DNA of 64,000 nucleotides from NCBI GenBank assembly GCA_947623455.1, contig OX392532.1, forward strand, positions 5,415,501 to 5,479,500, written 5' to 3'. The translations under genes were made by a program, and so were the position numbers. The notes beneath the pieces were generated by a model that saw nothing but the letters and a program-made list of their open reading frames with translations, was not told the DNA's origin and did not search any database. Positions 20,871-36,800 of this stretch are shown piece by piece (within the stretch, counting starts at the first letter, position 1; the number at the start of each line of letters is the position of its first letter). This stretch comes from Mimachlamys varia (taxonomy: Eukaryota; Mollusca; Bivalvia; Pectinida; Pectinidae).

Positions 20871-21161
20871 GTTAAACAAGAAAGCGACAGTATCCAATAG
20901 TTTACACGTGGATATTACCTAGCACTTGTAGGTATTACATGTATCAGTTATATGTGAAAAATCCAGTAGGCAATGTCTGTTACAATATGTGTTTACTATC
21001 ATTGAGTGAGATTAATAACAAGCATTTCCTCTTAGATAGATATACCTAAATATTAACAATCGAACAGTGAGTTTACAGTACATCATAAAGCACCAGTAAG
21101 AACATACTGTTAAAGAATAAGAAAAAAATACACCAGGAAGCGCAAATGTTTACAATCATAA

Positions 21162-21510
21162 CGTGGACATATTCCTATTAAGGCTCATAAGAAAAGCTCT
21201 AATAGTATTCAATATTATACCGTGAAAATACATATTATAACCTGCCGCATAAGGAAACGACTTACATGTTTTCACTATCATAGCGTGAAAGCTACTTATT
21301 ATAAACAACCGCAAAATGAAACGTCTAAAAGTATTCAATACTTTGGCGTGAAAACTACTTACAACAAAACGGTTGCATAAGAAAACGTCTAATAATATTC
21401 AATATTTAGCATGAAAAATACATGCTCTAAACAGTCGCATAAGGAAACGTCTAATAGTATTCAAAATGTTTGTGTGAAAACCACTTAATATAAACAGCCG
21501 CATGAGTAAG
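21162..21510. repeat. Degenerate ~63-bp tandem repeat, about six units
   Basis: Units share GTGAAAA(C/T)TAC, CGCATAAG and AAACGTCTAATAGTATTCAA with many substitutions. It is an old array next to the highly uniform 32-bp array B. Confidence 0.8.
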
Positions 21511-21657
21511 GCATTAACCGAAGGTGTTAAAATTGACAGTAGCACATGCAAGCGCTGACCGGTTTTCTTACTTTGATGGAGTGAAATGAATAAAACAATT
21601 TACAGTAAACAATCAACCGTACATTGTATACGGAGAGTGACAAGTAAACATCACATA

Positions 21658-24600
21658 ATAAAGAGGGAATTATCATTTGACATCTACCAGTACAGAGGGA
21701 ATTATCATTTAACATCTACCAGTACAGAGGGAATTATCATTTAACATCTACTAGTACAGAGGGAATTATCATTTAATATCTACCAGTACAGAGGGAATTA
21801 TCATTTAACATCTACTAGTACAGAGGAAATTATCATTTAACATCTACCAGTACAGAGGGAATTATCATTTAACATCTACTAGTACAGAGGGAATTATCAT
21901 TTAATATCTACCAGTACAGAGGGAATTATCATTTAACATCTACTAGTACAGAGGAAATTATCATTTAACATCTACCAGTACAGAGGGAATTATCATTTAA
22001 CATCTACTAGTACAGAGGGAATTATCATTTAATATCTACCAGTACAGAGGGAATTATCATTTAACATCTACTAGTACAGAGGAAATTATCATTTAACATC
22101 TACCAGTAGAGAGGGAATTATCATTTAACATCTACTAGTACAGAGGGAATTATCATTTAACATCTGCTAGAACAGAGGGAATTATCATTGAACATCTACC
22201 AGTACGGAGGGAATTATCATTGAACATCTACCAGTACAGAGGGAATTATCATTTAACATATACTAGTACAGAGGGAATTATCATTGAACATCTACTAGTA
22301 CAGAGGGAATTATCATTGAACATCTACCAGTACAGAGGGAATTATCATTGAACATCTACCAGTACAGAGGGAATTATCATTTAACATCTACCAGTACAGA
22401 GGGAATTATCATTTAACATCTACTAGTACAGAGGGAATTATCATTTAACATCTACTAGTACAGAGGGAATTATCATTTAACATCTACCAGTACAGAGGGA
22501 ATTATCATTTGACATCTACTAGTACGGAGGGAATTATCATTTAACATCTACCAGTACAGAGGGAATTGTCATGGAACATCTACCAGTACAGAGGGAATTA
22601 TCATTTAATATCTGCCAGTACAGAGGGAATTATCATTGAATATCTACTAGTACAGAGGGAATTATCATTTAATATCTGCTAGTACGGAGGGAATTATCAT
22701 TGAATATCTACTAGTACAGAGGGAATTATCATTTAACATCTACTAGTACAGAGGGAATTATCATTGAATATCTACCAGTACAGAGGGAATTATCATTTAA
22801 CATCTACCAGTACAGAGGGAATTATCATTGAATATCTACTAGTACGGAGGGAATTATCATTGAATATCTACTAGTACAGAGGGAATTATCATTTAATATC
22901 TGCTAGTACGGAGGAAATTATCATTGAATATCTACTAGTACAGAGGGAATTATCATTTAATATCTGCTAGTACGGAGGGAATTATCATTGAACATCTACT
23001 AGTTCGGAGGGAATTATCATTGAATATCTACTAGTACAGAGGGAATTATCATTTAATATCTGCTAGTACGGAGGGAATTATCATTGAATATCTACCAGTA
23101 CAGAGGGAATTATCATTTGATATCTGCTAGTACGGAGGGAATTATCATTGAATATCTACTAGTACAGAGGGAATTATCATTTAATATCTGCTAGTACGGA
23201 GGGAATTATCATTGAATATCACCTAGTACGGAGGGAATTATCATTGAATATCTGCTAGTACGGAGGGAATTATCATTTAACATCTACTAGTACAGAGGGA
23301 ATTATCATTTAATATCTGCTAGTACGGAGGGAATTATCATTTAACATCTACTAGTACAGAGGGAATTATCATTTAATATCTGCCAGTACAGAGGGAATTA
23401 TCATTGAATATCTACTAGTACAGAGGGAATTATCATTTAATATCTGCTAGTACGGAGGGAATTATCATTGAACATCTACTAGTACAGAGGGAATTGTCAT
23501 TGAGCATCTACTAGTACAGAGGGAATTATCATTGAACATCTACTAGTACAGAGGGAATTATCATTTAACATCTACCAGTACAGAGGGAATTATCATTGAA
23601 CATCTACTAGTACAGAGGGAATTATCATTTAACATCTACCAGTACAGAGGGAATTATCATTTAAAATCTACTAGTACAGAGGGAATTATCATTTAACATC
23701 TACTAGTACAGAGGGAATTATCATTTAACATCTACCAGTACAGAGGGAATTATCATTTAACATCTACCAGTACAAAGGGAATTATCATTTAACATCTACC
23801 AGTACAGAGGGAATTATCATTTAACATCTACCAGTACAGAGGGAATTATCATTTAACATCTACCAGTACAGAGGGAATTGTCATTTAACATCTACCAGTA
23901 CAGAGGGAATTATCATTTAACATCTACCAGTACAGAGGGAATTATCATTTAACATCTACCAGTACAGAGGGAATTATCATTTAACATCTACCAGTACAGA
24001 GGGAATTATCATTTAACATCTACCAGTACAGAGGGAATTATCATTTAACATCTACTAGTACAGAGGAAATTATCATTTAACATCTACCAGTACAGAGGGA
24101 ATTATCATTTAACATCTACCAGTACAGAGGGAATTATCATTTAACATCTACCAGTACAGAGGGAATTATCATTTAACATCTACTAGTACAGAGGGAATTA
24201 TCATTTAACATCTACCCGTACAGAGGGAATTATCATTTAACATCTACTAGTACAGAGGGAATTATCATTTAACATCTAATAGTACAGAGGAAATTATCAT
24301 TTAACATCTACAAGTACAGAGGGAATTATCATTTAACATCTACTAGTACAGAGGGAATTATCATTTAACATTTACCAGTACAGAGGGAATTATCATTTAA
24401 CATCTACCATTACAGAGGGAATTATCATTGAATATCTACTAGTACAGAGGGAATTATCATTTAATATCTGCTAGTACGGAGGGAATTATCATTTAACATC
24501 TACCAGTACAGAGGGAATTGTCATGGAACATCTACCAGTACAGAGGGAATTATCATTTAACATCTACTAGTACAGAGGGAATTATCATTTAACATCTACC

Positions 24601-27600
24601 AGTACAGAGGGAATTATCATTTAACATCTACCATTACAGAGGGAATTATCATTGAATATCTACTAGTACAGAGGGAATTATCATTTAATATCTGCTAGTA
24701 CGGAGGGAATTATCATTTAACATCTACCAGTACAGAGGGAATTGTCATGGAACATCTACCAGTACAGAGGGAATTATCATTTAACATCTACCAGTACAGA
24801 GGGAATTATCATTTAACATCTACTAGTACAGAGGGAATTATCATTTAACATCTACTAGTACAGAGGGAATTATCATTTAACATCTACCAGTACAGAGGGA
24901 ATTATCATTTGACATCTACTAGTACGGAGGGAATTATCATTTAACATCTACCAGTACAGAGGGAATTGTCATGGAACATCTACCAGTACAGAGGGAATTA
25001 TCATTTAATATCTGCCAGTACAGAGGGAATTATCATTGAATATCTACTAGTACAGAGGGAATTATCATTTAATATCTGCTAGTACGGAGGGAATTATCAT
25101 TGAATATCTACTAGTACAGAGGGAATTATCATTTAACATCTACTAGTACAGAGGGAATTATCATTGAATATCTACCAGTACAGAGGGAATTATCATTTAA
25201 CATCTACCAGTACAGAGGGAATTATCATTGAATATCTACTAGTACGGAGGGAATTATCATTGAATATCTACTAGTACAGAGGGAATTATCATTTAATATC
25301 TGCTAGTACGGAGGGAATTCTCATTGAATATCTACTAGTACAGAGGGAATTATCATTTAATATCTGCTAGTACGGAGGGAATTATCATTGAATATCTACT
25401 AGTACGGAGGGAATTATCATTGAATATCTACTAGTACAGAGGGAATTATCATTTAATATCTGCTAGTACGGAGGGAATTATCATTGAATATCTACCAGTA
25501 CAGAGGGAATTATCATTTGATATCTGCTAGTACGGAGGGAATTATCATTGAATATCTACTAGTACAGAGGGAATTATCATTTAATATCTGCTAGTACGGA
25601 GGGAATTATCATTGAATATCTACTAGTACGGAGGGAATTATCATTGAATATCTGCTAGTACGGAGGGAATTATCATTTAACATCTACTAGTACAGAGGGA
25701 ATTATCATTTAATATCTGCTAGTACGGAGGGAATTATCATTTAACATCTACTAGTACAGAGGGAATTATCATTTATCATCTGCCAGTACAGAGGGAATTA
25801 TCATTGAATATCTACTAGAACAGAGGGAATTATCATTTAATATCTGCTAGTACGGAGGGAATTATCATTGAACATCTACTAGTACAGAGGGAATTGTCAT
25901 TGAGCATCTACTAGTACAGAGGGAATTATCATTGAACATCTACTAGTACAGAGGGAATTATCATTTAACATCTACTAGTACAGAGGGAATTATCATTTAA
26001 CATCTACCAGTACAGAGGGAATTATCATTGAACATCTACTAGTACAGAGGGAATTATCATTTAACATCTACCAGTACAGAGGGAATTATCATTTAAAATC
26101 TACTAGTACAGAGGGAATTATCATTTAACATCTACTAGTACAGAGGGAATTATCATTTAACATCTACCAGTACAGAGGGAATTATCATTTAACATCTACC
26201 AGTACAAAGGGAATTATCATTTAACATCTACCAGTACAGAGGGAATTATCATTTAACATCTACCAGTACAGAGGGAATTATCATTTAACATCTACCAGTA
26301 CAGAGGGAATTATCATTTAACATCTACCAGTACAGAGGGAATTATCATTTAACATCTACCAGTACAGAGGGAATTATCATTTAACATCTACCAGTACAGA
26401 GGGAATTATCATTTAACATCTACCAGTACAGAGGGAATTATCATTTAACATCTACTAGTACAGAGGGAATTATCATTTAACATCTACTAGTACAGAGGGA
26501 ATTATCATTTAACATCTACCAGTACAGAGGGAATTATCATTTAACATCTACCAGTACAGAGGGAATTATCATTTAACATCTACCAGTACAGAGGGAATTA
26601 TCATTTAACATCTACTAGTACAGAGGGAATTATCATTTAACATCTACCCGTACAGAGGTAATTATCATTTAACATCTACTAGTACAGAGGGAATTATCAT
26701 TTAACATCTAATAGTACAGAGGGAATTATCATTTAACATCTACAAGTACAGAGGGAATTATCATTTAACATCTACTAGTACAGAGGGAATTATCATTTAA
26801 CATTTACCAGTACAGAGGGAATTATCATTTAACATCTACCATTACAGAGGGAATTATCATTGAATATCTACTAGTACAGAGGGAATTATCATTTAATATC
26901 TGCTAGTACGGAGGGAATTATCATTTAACATCTACCAGTACAGAGGGAATTGTCATGGAACATCTACCAGTACAGAGGGAATTATCATTTAACATCTACT
27001 AGTACAGAGGGAATTATCATTTAACATCTACCAGTACAGAGGGAATTATCATTTAACATCTACCATTACAGAGGGAATTATCATTGAATATCTACTAGTA
27101 CAGAGGGAATTATCATTTAATATCTGCTAGTACGGAGGGAATTATCATTTAACATCTACCAGTACAGAGGGAATTGTCATGGAACATCTACCAGTACAGA
27201 GGGAATTATCATTTAACATCTACCAGTACAGAGGGAATTATCATTTAACATCTACTAGTACAGAGGGAATTATCATTTAACATCTACCCGTACAGAGGGA
27301 ATTATCATTTAACATCTACTAGTACAGAGGGAATTATCATTTAACATCTAATAGTACAGAGGGAATTATCATTTAATATCTGCTAGTACGGAGGGAATTA
27401 TCATTTAACATCTACTAGTACAGAGGGAATTATCATTTAACATCTACCAGTACAGAGGGAATTATCATTTAACATCTACTAGTACAGAGGGAATTATCAT
27501 TGAACATCTACCAGTACAGAGGGAATTATCATTTAACATCTACCAGTACAGAGGGAATTATCATTGAATATCTACTAGTACGGAGGGAATTATCATTGAA

Positions 27601-30485
27601 TATCTACTAGTACAGAGGGAATTATCATTTAATATCTGCTAGTACGGAGGGAATTATCATTGAATATCTACTAGTACAGAGGAAATTATCATTTAATATC
27701 TGCTAGTACGGAGGGAATTATCATTGAATATCTACTAGTACGGAGGGAATTATCATTGAATATCTACTAGTACAGAGGGAATTATCATTTAATATCTGCT
27801 AGTACGGAGGGAATTATCATTGAATATCTACCAGTACAGAGGGAATTATCATTTGATATCTGCTAGTACGGAGGGAATTATCATTGAATATCTACTAGTA
27901 CAGAGGGAATTATCATTTAATATCTGCTAGTACGGAGGGAATTATCATTGAATATCTACTAGTACGGAGGGAATTATCATCGAATATCTACTAGTACAGA
28001 GGGAATTATCATTTAATATCTGCTAGTACGGAGGGAATTATCATTTAACATCTACTAGTACAGAGGGAATTATCATTTAATATCTGCCAGTACAGAGGGA
28101 ATTATCATTGAATATCTACTAGTACAGAGGGAATTATCATTTAATATCTGCTAGTACGGAGGGAATTATCATTGAACATCTACTAGTACAGAGGGAATTA
28201 TCATTTAACATCTACTAGTACAGAGGGAATTATCATTTAACATCTACCAGTACAGAGGGAATTATCATTGAACATCTACCAGTACAGAGGGAATTATCAT
28301 TTAACATCTACCAGTACAGAGGGAATTATCATTTAAAATCTACTAGTACAGAGGGAATTATCATTTAACATCTACTAGTACAGAGGGAATTATCATTTAA
28401 CATCTACCAGTACAGAGGGAATTATCATTTAACATCTACCAGTACAAAGGGAATTATCATTTAACATCTACCAGTACAGAGGGAATTATCATTTAACATC
28501 TACCAGTACAGAGGGGATTATCATTTAACATCTACCAGTACAGAGGGAATTATCATTTAACATCTACTAGTACAGAGGGAATTATCATTTAACATCTACC
28601 AGTACAGAGGGAATTATCATTTAACATCTACCAGTACAGAGGGAATTATCATTTAACATCTACCAGTACAGAGGGAATTATCATTTAACATCTACTAGTA
28701 CAGAGGGAATTATCATTTAACATCTACTAGTACAGAGGGAATTATCATTTAACATCTACCAGTACAGAGGGAATTATCATTTAACATCTACCAGTACAGA
28801 GGGAATTATCATTTAACATCTACTAGTACAGAGGGAATTATCATTTAACATCTACCCGTACAGAGGGAATTATCATTTAACATCTACTAGTACAGAGGGA
28901 ATTATCATTTAACATCTAATAGTACAGAGGGAATTATCATTTAACATCTACTAGTACAGAGGGAATTATCATTTAACATATACTAGTACAGAGGGAATTA
29001 TCATTTAACATCTACCAGTACAGAGGGAATTATCATTGAACATCTACCAGTACAGAGGGAATTATCATTGAATATCTACTAGTACAGAGGGAATTATCAT
29101 TTAATATCTGCTAGTACGGAGAGAATTATCATTTAACATCTACCAGTACAGAGGGAATTGTCATGGAACATCTACCAGTACAGAGGGAATTATCATTTAA
29201 CATCTACCAGTACAGAGGGAATTATCATTTAAAATCTACTATTACAGAGGGAATTATCATTTAACATCTACTAGTACAGAGGGAATTATCATTTAACATC
29301 TACCAGTACAGATGGAATTATCATTTAACATCTACCAGTACAAAGGGAATTATCATTTAACATCTACCAGTACAGAGGGAATTATCATTTAACATCTACC
29401 AGTACAGAGGGAATTATTATTTAACATCTACCAGTACAGAGGGAATTATCATTTAACATCTACTAGTACAGAGGGAATTATCATTTAACATCTACCAGTA
29501 CAGAGGGAATTATCATTTAACATCTACCAGTACAGAGGGAATTATCATTTAACATCTACTAGTACAGAGGGAATTATCATTTAACATCTACCAGTACAGA
29601 GGGAATTATCATTTAACATCTACCAGTACAGAGGGAATTATCATTTAACATCTACCAGTACAGAGGGAATTATCATTGAATATCTACTAGTACAGAGGGA
29701 ATTATCATTTAATATCTGCTAGTACGGAGAGAATTATCATTTAACATCTACCAGTACAGAGGGAATTGTCATGGAACATCTACCAGTACAGAGGGAATTA
29801 TCATTTAACATCTACCAGTACAGAGGGAATTATCATTTAACATCTACCAGTACAGAGGGAATTATCATTTAACATCTACCCGTACAGAGGGAATTATCAT
29901 TTAACATCTACTAGTACAGAGGGAATTATCATTTAACATCTAATAGTACAGAGGGAATTATCATTTAATATCTGCTAGTACGGATGGAATTATCATTAAA
30001 CATCTACTAGTACAGAGGGAATTATCATTTTACATCTACCAGTACAGAGGGAATTATCATTTAACATCTACTAGTACAGAGGGAATTATCATTTAACATC
30101 TACCAGTACAGAGGGAATTATCATTGAATATCTACTAGTACGGAGGGAATTATCATTGAATATCTACTAGTACGGAGGGAATTATCATTTAATATCTGCT
30201 AGTACGGATGGAATTATCATTAAACATCTACTAGTACAGAGGGAATTATCATTTTACATCTACCAGTACAGAGGGAATTATCATTTAACATCTACTAGTA
30301 CAGAGGGAATTATCATTTAACATCTACCAGTACAGAGGGAATTATCATTGAATATCTACTAGTACAGAGGGAATTATCATTTAACATCTAATAGTACGGA
30401 GGGAATTATCATTGAACATCTACCAGTACAGAGGGAATTATCATTTAACATCTACTAGTACAGAGGGAATTATCATTTAACAAAT
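21658..30485. repeat. 32-bp satellite array B, about 275 copies (8.8 kb)
   Basis: Unit parts are GAGGGAATTATCATTTAACA and TCTACCAGTACA. Recurrent variants are CTAGTA for CCAGTA, CGGAGG for CAGAGG, TTGAATATC for TTTAACATC, and GTCATGGAAC. The spacing is an almost unbroken 32 bases. Blocks of variant units recur about 2.2-2.4 kb apart, showing higher-order duplication. There are no spacers and no coding frame. Confidence 0.98.
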
Positions 30486-30849
30486 TATAGGACAGAATTA
30501 TCAAAGCAATTAGTACAGAGGGACGCAAGCAGTACCGAAGGAATTATAAAATATTTATTAACACAGAGGAAAACATTAGTAAACATTAACATCATTACGA
30601 ACTCTGAAATAGTCTTTCAAAGTAGGTGGTAACATACCATGGTATTACCTTTCCAAAGCACGTTGACTTGGACTAAACTGAACGCGATTTGAAAATAATT
30701 CAAAGTGCATTGTGTTTCATTCTTCTAATGGGGTTTTAACACCCGAGTAAATAATTGCCGTTAAAATAGAAATTTGCTATTAATACCATTAAGGATATTA
30801 AAGAGAACATAATTAAAAGCTTATATTCTATACTTTACTTAATCCAATG
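30486..30849. other. Spacer between arrays B and C
   Basis: The first 60 bases contain decayed array B pieces (AATTAGTACAGAGGGA). The rest is AT-rich single-copy sequence with no visible gene. Confidence 0.7.
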
Positions 30850-33800
30850 CAGTGTTTCCTTCTACAGTTGATTTTATTCAGTGTTTCCTTCTACAGTTGA
30901 TGTCATTTAGTGTTTCCTTCTACAGTTGATGTTATTTAGTGTTACCTTCCACAGTTGATGTTATTCAGTGTTACCTTCTACAGTTGATGTTATTTAGTTT
31001 TTCCTTCTACAGTTGATGTTATTTAGTGTTACCTTCTACAGTTGATGTTATTTAATGTTTCCTTCTACAGTTGATGTTATTTAGTGTTTCCTTCTACAGT
31101 TGATGTTATTTAGTGTTTACTTCTACAGTTGACGTTATTTAGTGTTTCCTTCTACAGTTGATGTTATTCAGTGTTACCTTCTACAGAGGATGTTATTTAG
31201 TGTTTCCTTCTACAGTTGATGTTATTCAGTGTTACCTTCTACTGTTGATGTTATTTAGTTTTCCTTCTACAGTTGATGTTATTTAGTGTTTCCTTCTACA
31301 GTTGATGTTATTTAGTGTTTCCTTCTACAGTTGGTGTAATTTAGTGTTTATTTCTACAGTTGATGTTATTTAGTGTTTCCTTCTACAGTTGATGTTATTC
31401 AGTGTTTCCTTCTACAGTTGATGTTATTAAGTGTTTCCTTCTACAGTTGGTGTTATTTAGTGTTACCTTCCACAGTTGATGTTATTCAGTGTTACCTTCT
31501 ACAGTTGATGTTATTTAGTGTTTCCTTCTACAGTTGATGTTATTTAGTGTTTCCTTCTACAGTTGATGTTATTTAGTGTTTCCTTCTACAGTTGATGTTA
31601 TTTAGTGTTTCCTTCTACAGTTGATGTTATTTAGTGTTACCTTCTACAGTTAATGTTATTTAGTGTTTCCTTCTACAGTTGATGTTATTTAGTGTTTCCT
31701 TCTACAGTTGATGTTATTTAGTGTTTCCTTCTACAGTTGATGTTATTTAGTGTTTCCTTCTACAGTTGATGTTATTTAATGTTACCTTCTACAGTTGATG
31801 TCATTTAGTGTTACCTTCTACAGTTGATGTTATTTAGTGTTTCCTTCTACAGTTGATGTTATTTAGTGTTACCTTCTACAGTTGATGTTATTTAGTGTTT
31901 CCTTCTACAGCTGATGTTATTTAGTGTTTCCTTCTACAGTTTATGTTATTTAGTGTTACCTTCTACATGTTATTTAGTGTTACCTTCTACAGTTGATGTT
32001 ATTTAGTGTTTCCTTCTACAGTTGATGTTATTTAGTGTTTCCTTCTACAGTTGATGTTATTTAGTGTTTCCTTCTACTGTCGATGTTATTTAGTGTTTCC
32101 TTTTACAGTTGATGTTATTTAGTGTTTCCTTCTACAGTTGATGTTATTTAGTGTTTCCTTCTACAGTTGATGTTATTCAGTGTTACCTTCTACAGCTGAT
32201 GTTATTTAGTGTTTCCTTCTACAGTCGATGTTATTTAGTGTTTCCTTCTACAGCTGATGTTATTTAGTGTTTCCTTCTACAGTTGATGTTATTTAGTGTT
32301 TCCTTCTACAGTTGACGTTATTTAGTGTTTCCTTCTACAGTTGATGTTATTTAGTGTTTCCTTCTACAGTCGATGTTATTTAGTGTTTCCTTCTACAGTC
32401 GATGTTATTTAGCGTTTCCTTCTACAGTTAATGTTATTTAGTGTTACCTTCTACAGTTAATGTTATTTAGTGTTTCCTTCTACAGTTGATGTTATTTAGT
32501 GTTACCTTCTACAGTTGATGTTATTTAGTGTTACCTTCTACAGTTGATGTTATTTAGTGTTTCCTTCTACAGTTGATGTTATTTAGTGTTTCCTTCTACA
32601 GTTGATGTTATTTAGTGTTACCTTCTACAGTTGATGTTATTTAGTGTTACCTTCTACAGTTGATGTTATTTAGTGTTTCCTTCTACAGTTGATGTTATTT
32701 AGTGTTTCCTTCTACAGTTGATGTTATTTAGTGTTTCCTTCTACAGTTGATGTTATTTTGTGTTTCCTTCTACAGTTAATGTTATTTAGTATTTCCTTCT
32801 TCAGTTGATGTTATTTAGTGTTTCCTTCTACAGTCGATGTTATTTAGTGTTTCCTTCTACAGCTGATGTTATTTAGTGTTTCCTTCTACAGTTGATGTTA
32901 TTTAGTGTTTCCTTCTACAGTTGATGTTATTTAGTGTTTCCTTCTACAGTTGATGTTATTTAGTGTTTCCTTCTACAGTTGATGTTATTTAGTGTTTCCT
33001 TCTACAGTTGATGTTATTTAGTGTTTATTTCTACAGTTGATGTTATTTAGTGTTTCCTTCTACAGCTGATGTTATTTAGTGTTTCCTTCTACAGTTGATG
33101 TTATTTAGTGTTTCCTTCTACAGTTGATGTTATTTAGTGTTTATTTCTACAGTTGATGTTATTTAGTGTTTCCTTCTACAGTTGATGTTATTTAATGTTT
33201 CCTTCTACAGTTGATGTTATTCAGTGTTACCTTCTACAGTTGATGTTATTTAGTGTTTCCTTCTACAGTTGATGTTATTTAATGTTTCCTTCTACAGTTG
33301 ATGTTATTTAGTGTTACCTTCTACAGTTGATGTTATTTAGTGTTACCTTCTACAGTTGATGTTATTTAGTGTTTATTTCTACAGTTGATGTTATTTAGTG
33401 TTTATTTCTACAGTTGATGTTATTTGGTGTTTCCTTCTACAGTTGATGTTATTTAATGTTTCCTTCTACAGTTGATGTTATTCAGTGTTACCTTCTACAG
33501 TTGATGTTATTTAGTGTTACCTTCTACAGTTGATGTTATTTAGTGTTTATTTCTACAGTTGATGTTATTTAGTGTTTATTTCTACAGTTGATGTTATTTA
33601 GTGTTTCCTTCTACAGTTGATGTTATTTAATGTTTCCTTCTACAGTTGATGTTATTCAGTGTTACCTTCTACAGTTGATGTTATTTAGTGTTACCTTCTA
33701 CAGTTGATGTTATTTAGTGTTTCATTCTACAGTTGATGTTATTTAATGTTTCCTTCTACAGTTGATGTTATTCAGTGTTTCCTTCTACAGTTGATGTTAT

Positions 33801-36800
33801 TTAGTGTTTATTTCTACAGTTGATGTTATTTAGTATTTCCTTCTACAGTTAATGTTATTTAGTGTTTCCTTCTACAGTTGATGTTATTTAGTGTTTCCTT
33901 CTACAATTGATGTTATTTAGTGTTTCCTTCTACAGTTGATGTTATTTAGTGTTTCCTTCTACAGCTGATGTTATTTAGTGTTTCCTTCTACATTTGATGT
34001 TTTTTAGTGTTTCCTTCTACAGTTGATGTTATTCAGTGTTTCCTTCTACAGTTAATGTCATTTAGTGTTTCCTTCTACAGTTGATGTTATTTAGTGTTTC
34101 CTTCTACAGTTGATGTTATTTAGTGTTTCCTTCTACAGTTAATGTTATTTAGTGTTTCCTTCTACAGTTGATGTTATTTAGTGTTTATTTCTACAGTTAA
34201 TGTCATTTAGTGTTTCCTTCTACAGTTGATGTTATTCAGTGTTTCCTTCTACAGTTGATGTTTTTTAGTGTTTCCTTCTACAGTTGATGTTATTTAGTGT
34301 TTCCTTCTACAGTTGATGTTATTTAGTGTTTCCTTCTACATTTGATGTTTTTAGTGTTTCCTTCTACAGTTGATGTTATTTAGTGTTTATTTCTACAGTT
34401 AATGTTATTTAGTGTTACCTTCTACAGTTGATGTTATTAAATGTTTCCTTCTACAGTTGATGTTATTAAATGTTTCCTTCTACAGTTGATGTTATTTAGT
34501 GTTACCTTCTACAGTTGATGTTATTTAGTGTTTCCTTCTACAGTTGATGTTATTCAGTGTTTCCCTCTACAGTTGATGTTATTCAGTGTTTCCTTCTACA
34601 GTTGATGTTATTTAATGTTGCCTTCTACAGTTGATGTTATTTAGTGTTTCCTTCTACAGTTGATGTTATTTAGTGTTTCCTTCTACAATTGATGTTATTT
34701 AGTGTTTCCTTCTACAGTTGATGTTATTCAGTGTTTCCTTCTACAGTTGATGTTATTCAGTGTTTCCTTCTACAGTTGATGTTATTTAATGTTGCCTTCT
34801 ACAGTTGATGTTATTTAGTGTTTCCTTCTACAGTTGATGTTATTTAGTGTTTCCTTCTACAGTTAATGTTATTCAGTGTTTCCGTCTACAGTTGATGTTA
34901 TTCAGTGTTTATTTCTACAGTTGATAGTATTTAGTGTTTCCTTCTACAATTGATGTTATTTAGTGTTTCCTTCTACAGTTGATGTTATTCAGTGTTTCCT
35001 TCTACAGTTGATGTTATTTAATGTTGCCTTCTACAGTTGATGTTATTTAGTGTTTATTTCTACAGTTGATGTTATTTAGTGTTTCCTTCTACAGTTGATG
35101 TTATTTAGTGTTGCCTTCTACAGTTGATGTTATTTAGTGTTACCTTCTACAGTTGATGTTATTTAGTGTTACCTTCTACAGTTGATGTTATTTAGTGTTT
35201 CATTCTACAGTTGATGTTATTTAATGTTTCCTTCTACAGTTGATGTTATTCAGTGTTTCCTTCTACAGTTGATGTTATTTAGTGTTTATTTCTACAGTTG
35301 ATGTTATTTAGTATTTCCTTCTACAGTTAATGTTATTTAGTGTTTCCTTCTACAGTTGATGTTATTCAGTGTTTCCTTCTACAATTGATGTTATTTAGTG
35401 TTTCCTTCTACAGTTGATGTTATTTAGTGTTTCCTTCTACAGCTGATGTTATTTAGTGTTTCCTTCTACATTTGATGTTTTTTAGTGTTTCCTTCTACAG
35501 TTGATGTTATTCAGTGTTTCCTTCTACAGTTAATGTCATTTAGTGTTTCCTTCTACAGTTGATGTTATTTAGTGTTTCCTTCTACAGTTGATGTTATTTA
35601 GTGTTTCCTTCTACAGTTAATGTTATTTAGTGTTTCCTTCTACAGTTGATGTTATTTAGTGTTTATTTCTACAGTTAATGTTATTTAGTGTTTCCTTCTA
35701 CAGTTGATGTTATTCAGTGTTTCCTTCTACAGTTGATGTTTTTTAGTGTTTCCTTCTACAGTTGATGTTATTTAGTGTTTCCTTCTACAGTTGATGTTAT
35801 TTAGTGTTTCCTTCTACATTTGATGTTTTTAGTGTTTCCTTCTACAGTTGATGTTATTTAGTGTTTATTTCTACAGTTAATGTTATTTAGTGTTACCTTC
35901 TACAGTTGATGTTATTAAATGTTTCCTTCTACAGTTGATGTTATTAAATGTTTCCTTCTACAGTTGATGTTATTTAGTGTTACCTTCTACAGTTGATGTT
36001 ATTTAGTGTTTCCTTCTACAGTTGATGTTATTCAGTGTTTCCCTCTACAGTTGATGTTATTCAGTGTTTCCTTCTACAGTTGATGTTATTTAATGTTGCC
36101 TTCTACAGTTGATGTTATTTAGTGTTTCCTTCTACAGTTGATGTTATTTAGTGTTTCCTTCTACAATTGATGTTATTTAGTGTTTCCTTCTACAGTTGAT
36201 GTTATTCAGTGTTTCCTTCTACAGTTGATGTTATTCAGTGTTTCCTTCTACAGTTGATGTTATTTAATGTTGCCTTCTACAGTTGATGTTATTTAGTGTT
36301 TCCTTCTACAGTTGATGTTATTTAGTGTTTCCTTCTACAGTTAATGTTATTCAGTGTTTCCGTCTACAGTTGATGTTATTCAGTGTTTATTTCTACAGTT
36401 GATAGTATTTAGTGTTTCCTTCTACAGTTGATGTTATTTAGTGTTTCCTTCTACAGTTGATGTTATTCAGTGTTTCCTTCTACAGTTGATGTTATTTAAT
36501 GTTGCCTTCTACAGTTGATGTTATTTAGTGTTTATTTCTACAGTTGATGTTATTTAGTGTTTCCTTCTACAGTTGATGTTATTTAGTGTTGCCTTCTACA
36601 GTTGATGTTATTTAGTGTTACCTTCTACAGTTGATGTTATTTAGTGTTTCCTTCTACAGTTGATGTTATTTAGTGTTTCCTTCTACATTTGATGTTTTTA
36701 GTGTTACCTTCTACAGTTGATGTTATTTAGTGTTTCCTTCTACAGTTGATGTTATTTAGTGTTTCCTTCTACAGTTGATGTTATATAGTGTTTATTTCTA

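Noticed and set aside
21658..30485. Regular 32-bp repeats resembling a CRISPR array
   Set aside because: Units are directly adjacent, with no unique spacers, and the window is eukaryotic. It is a satellite.
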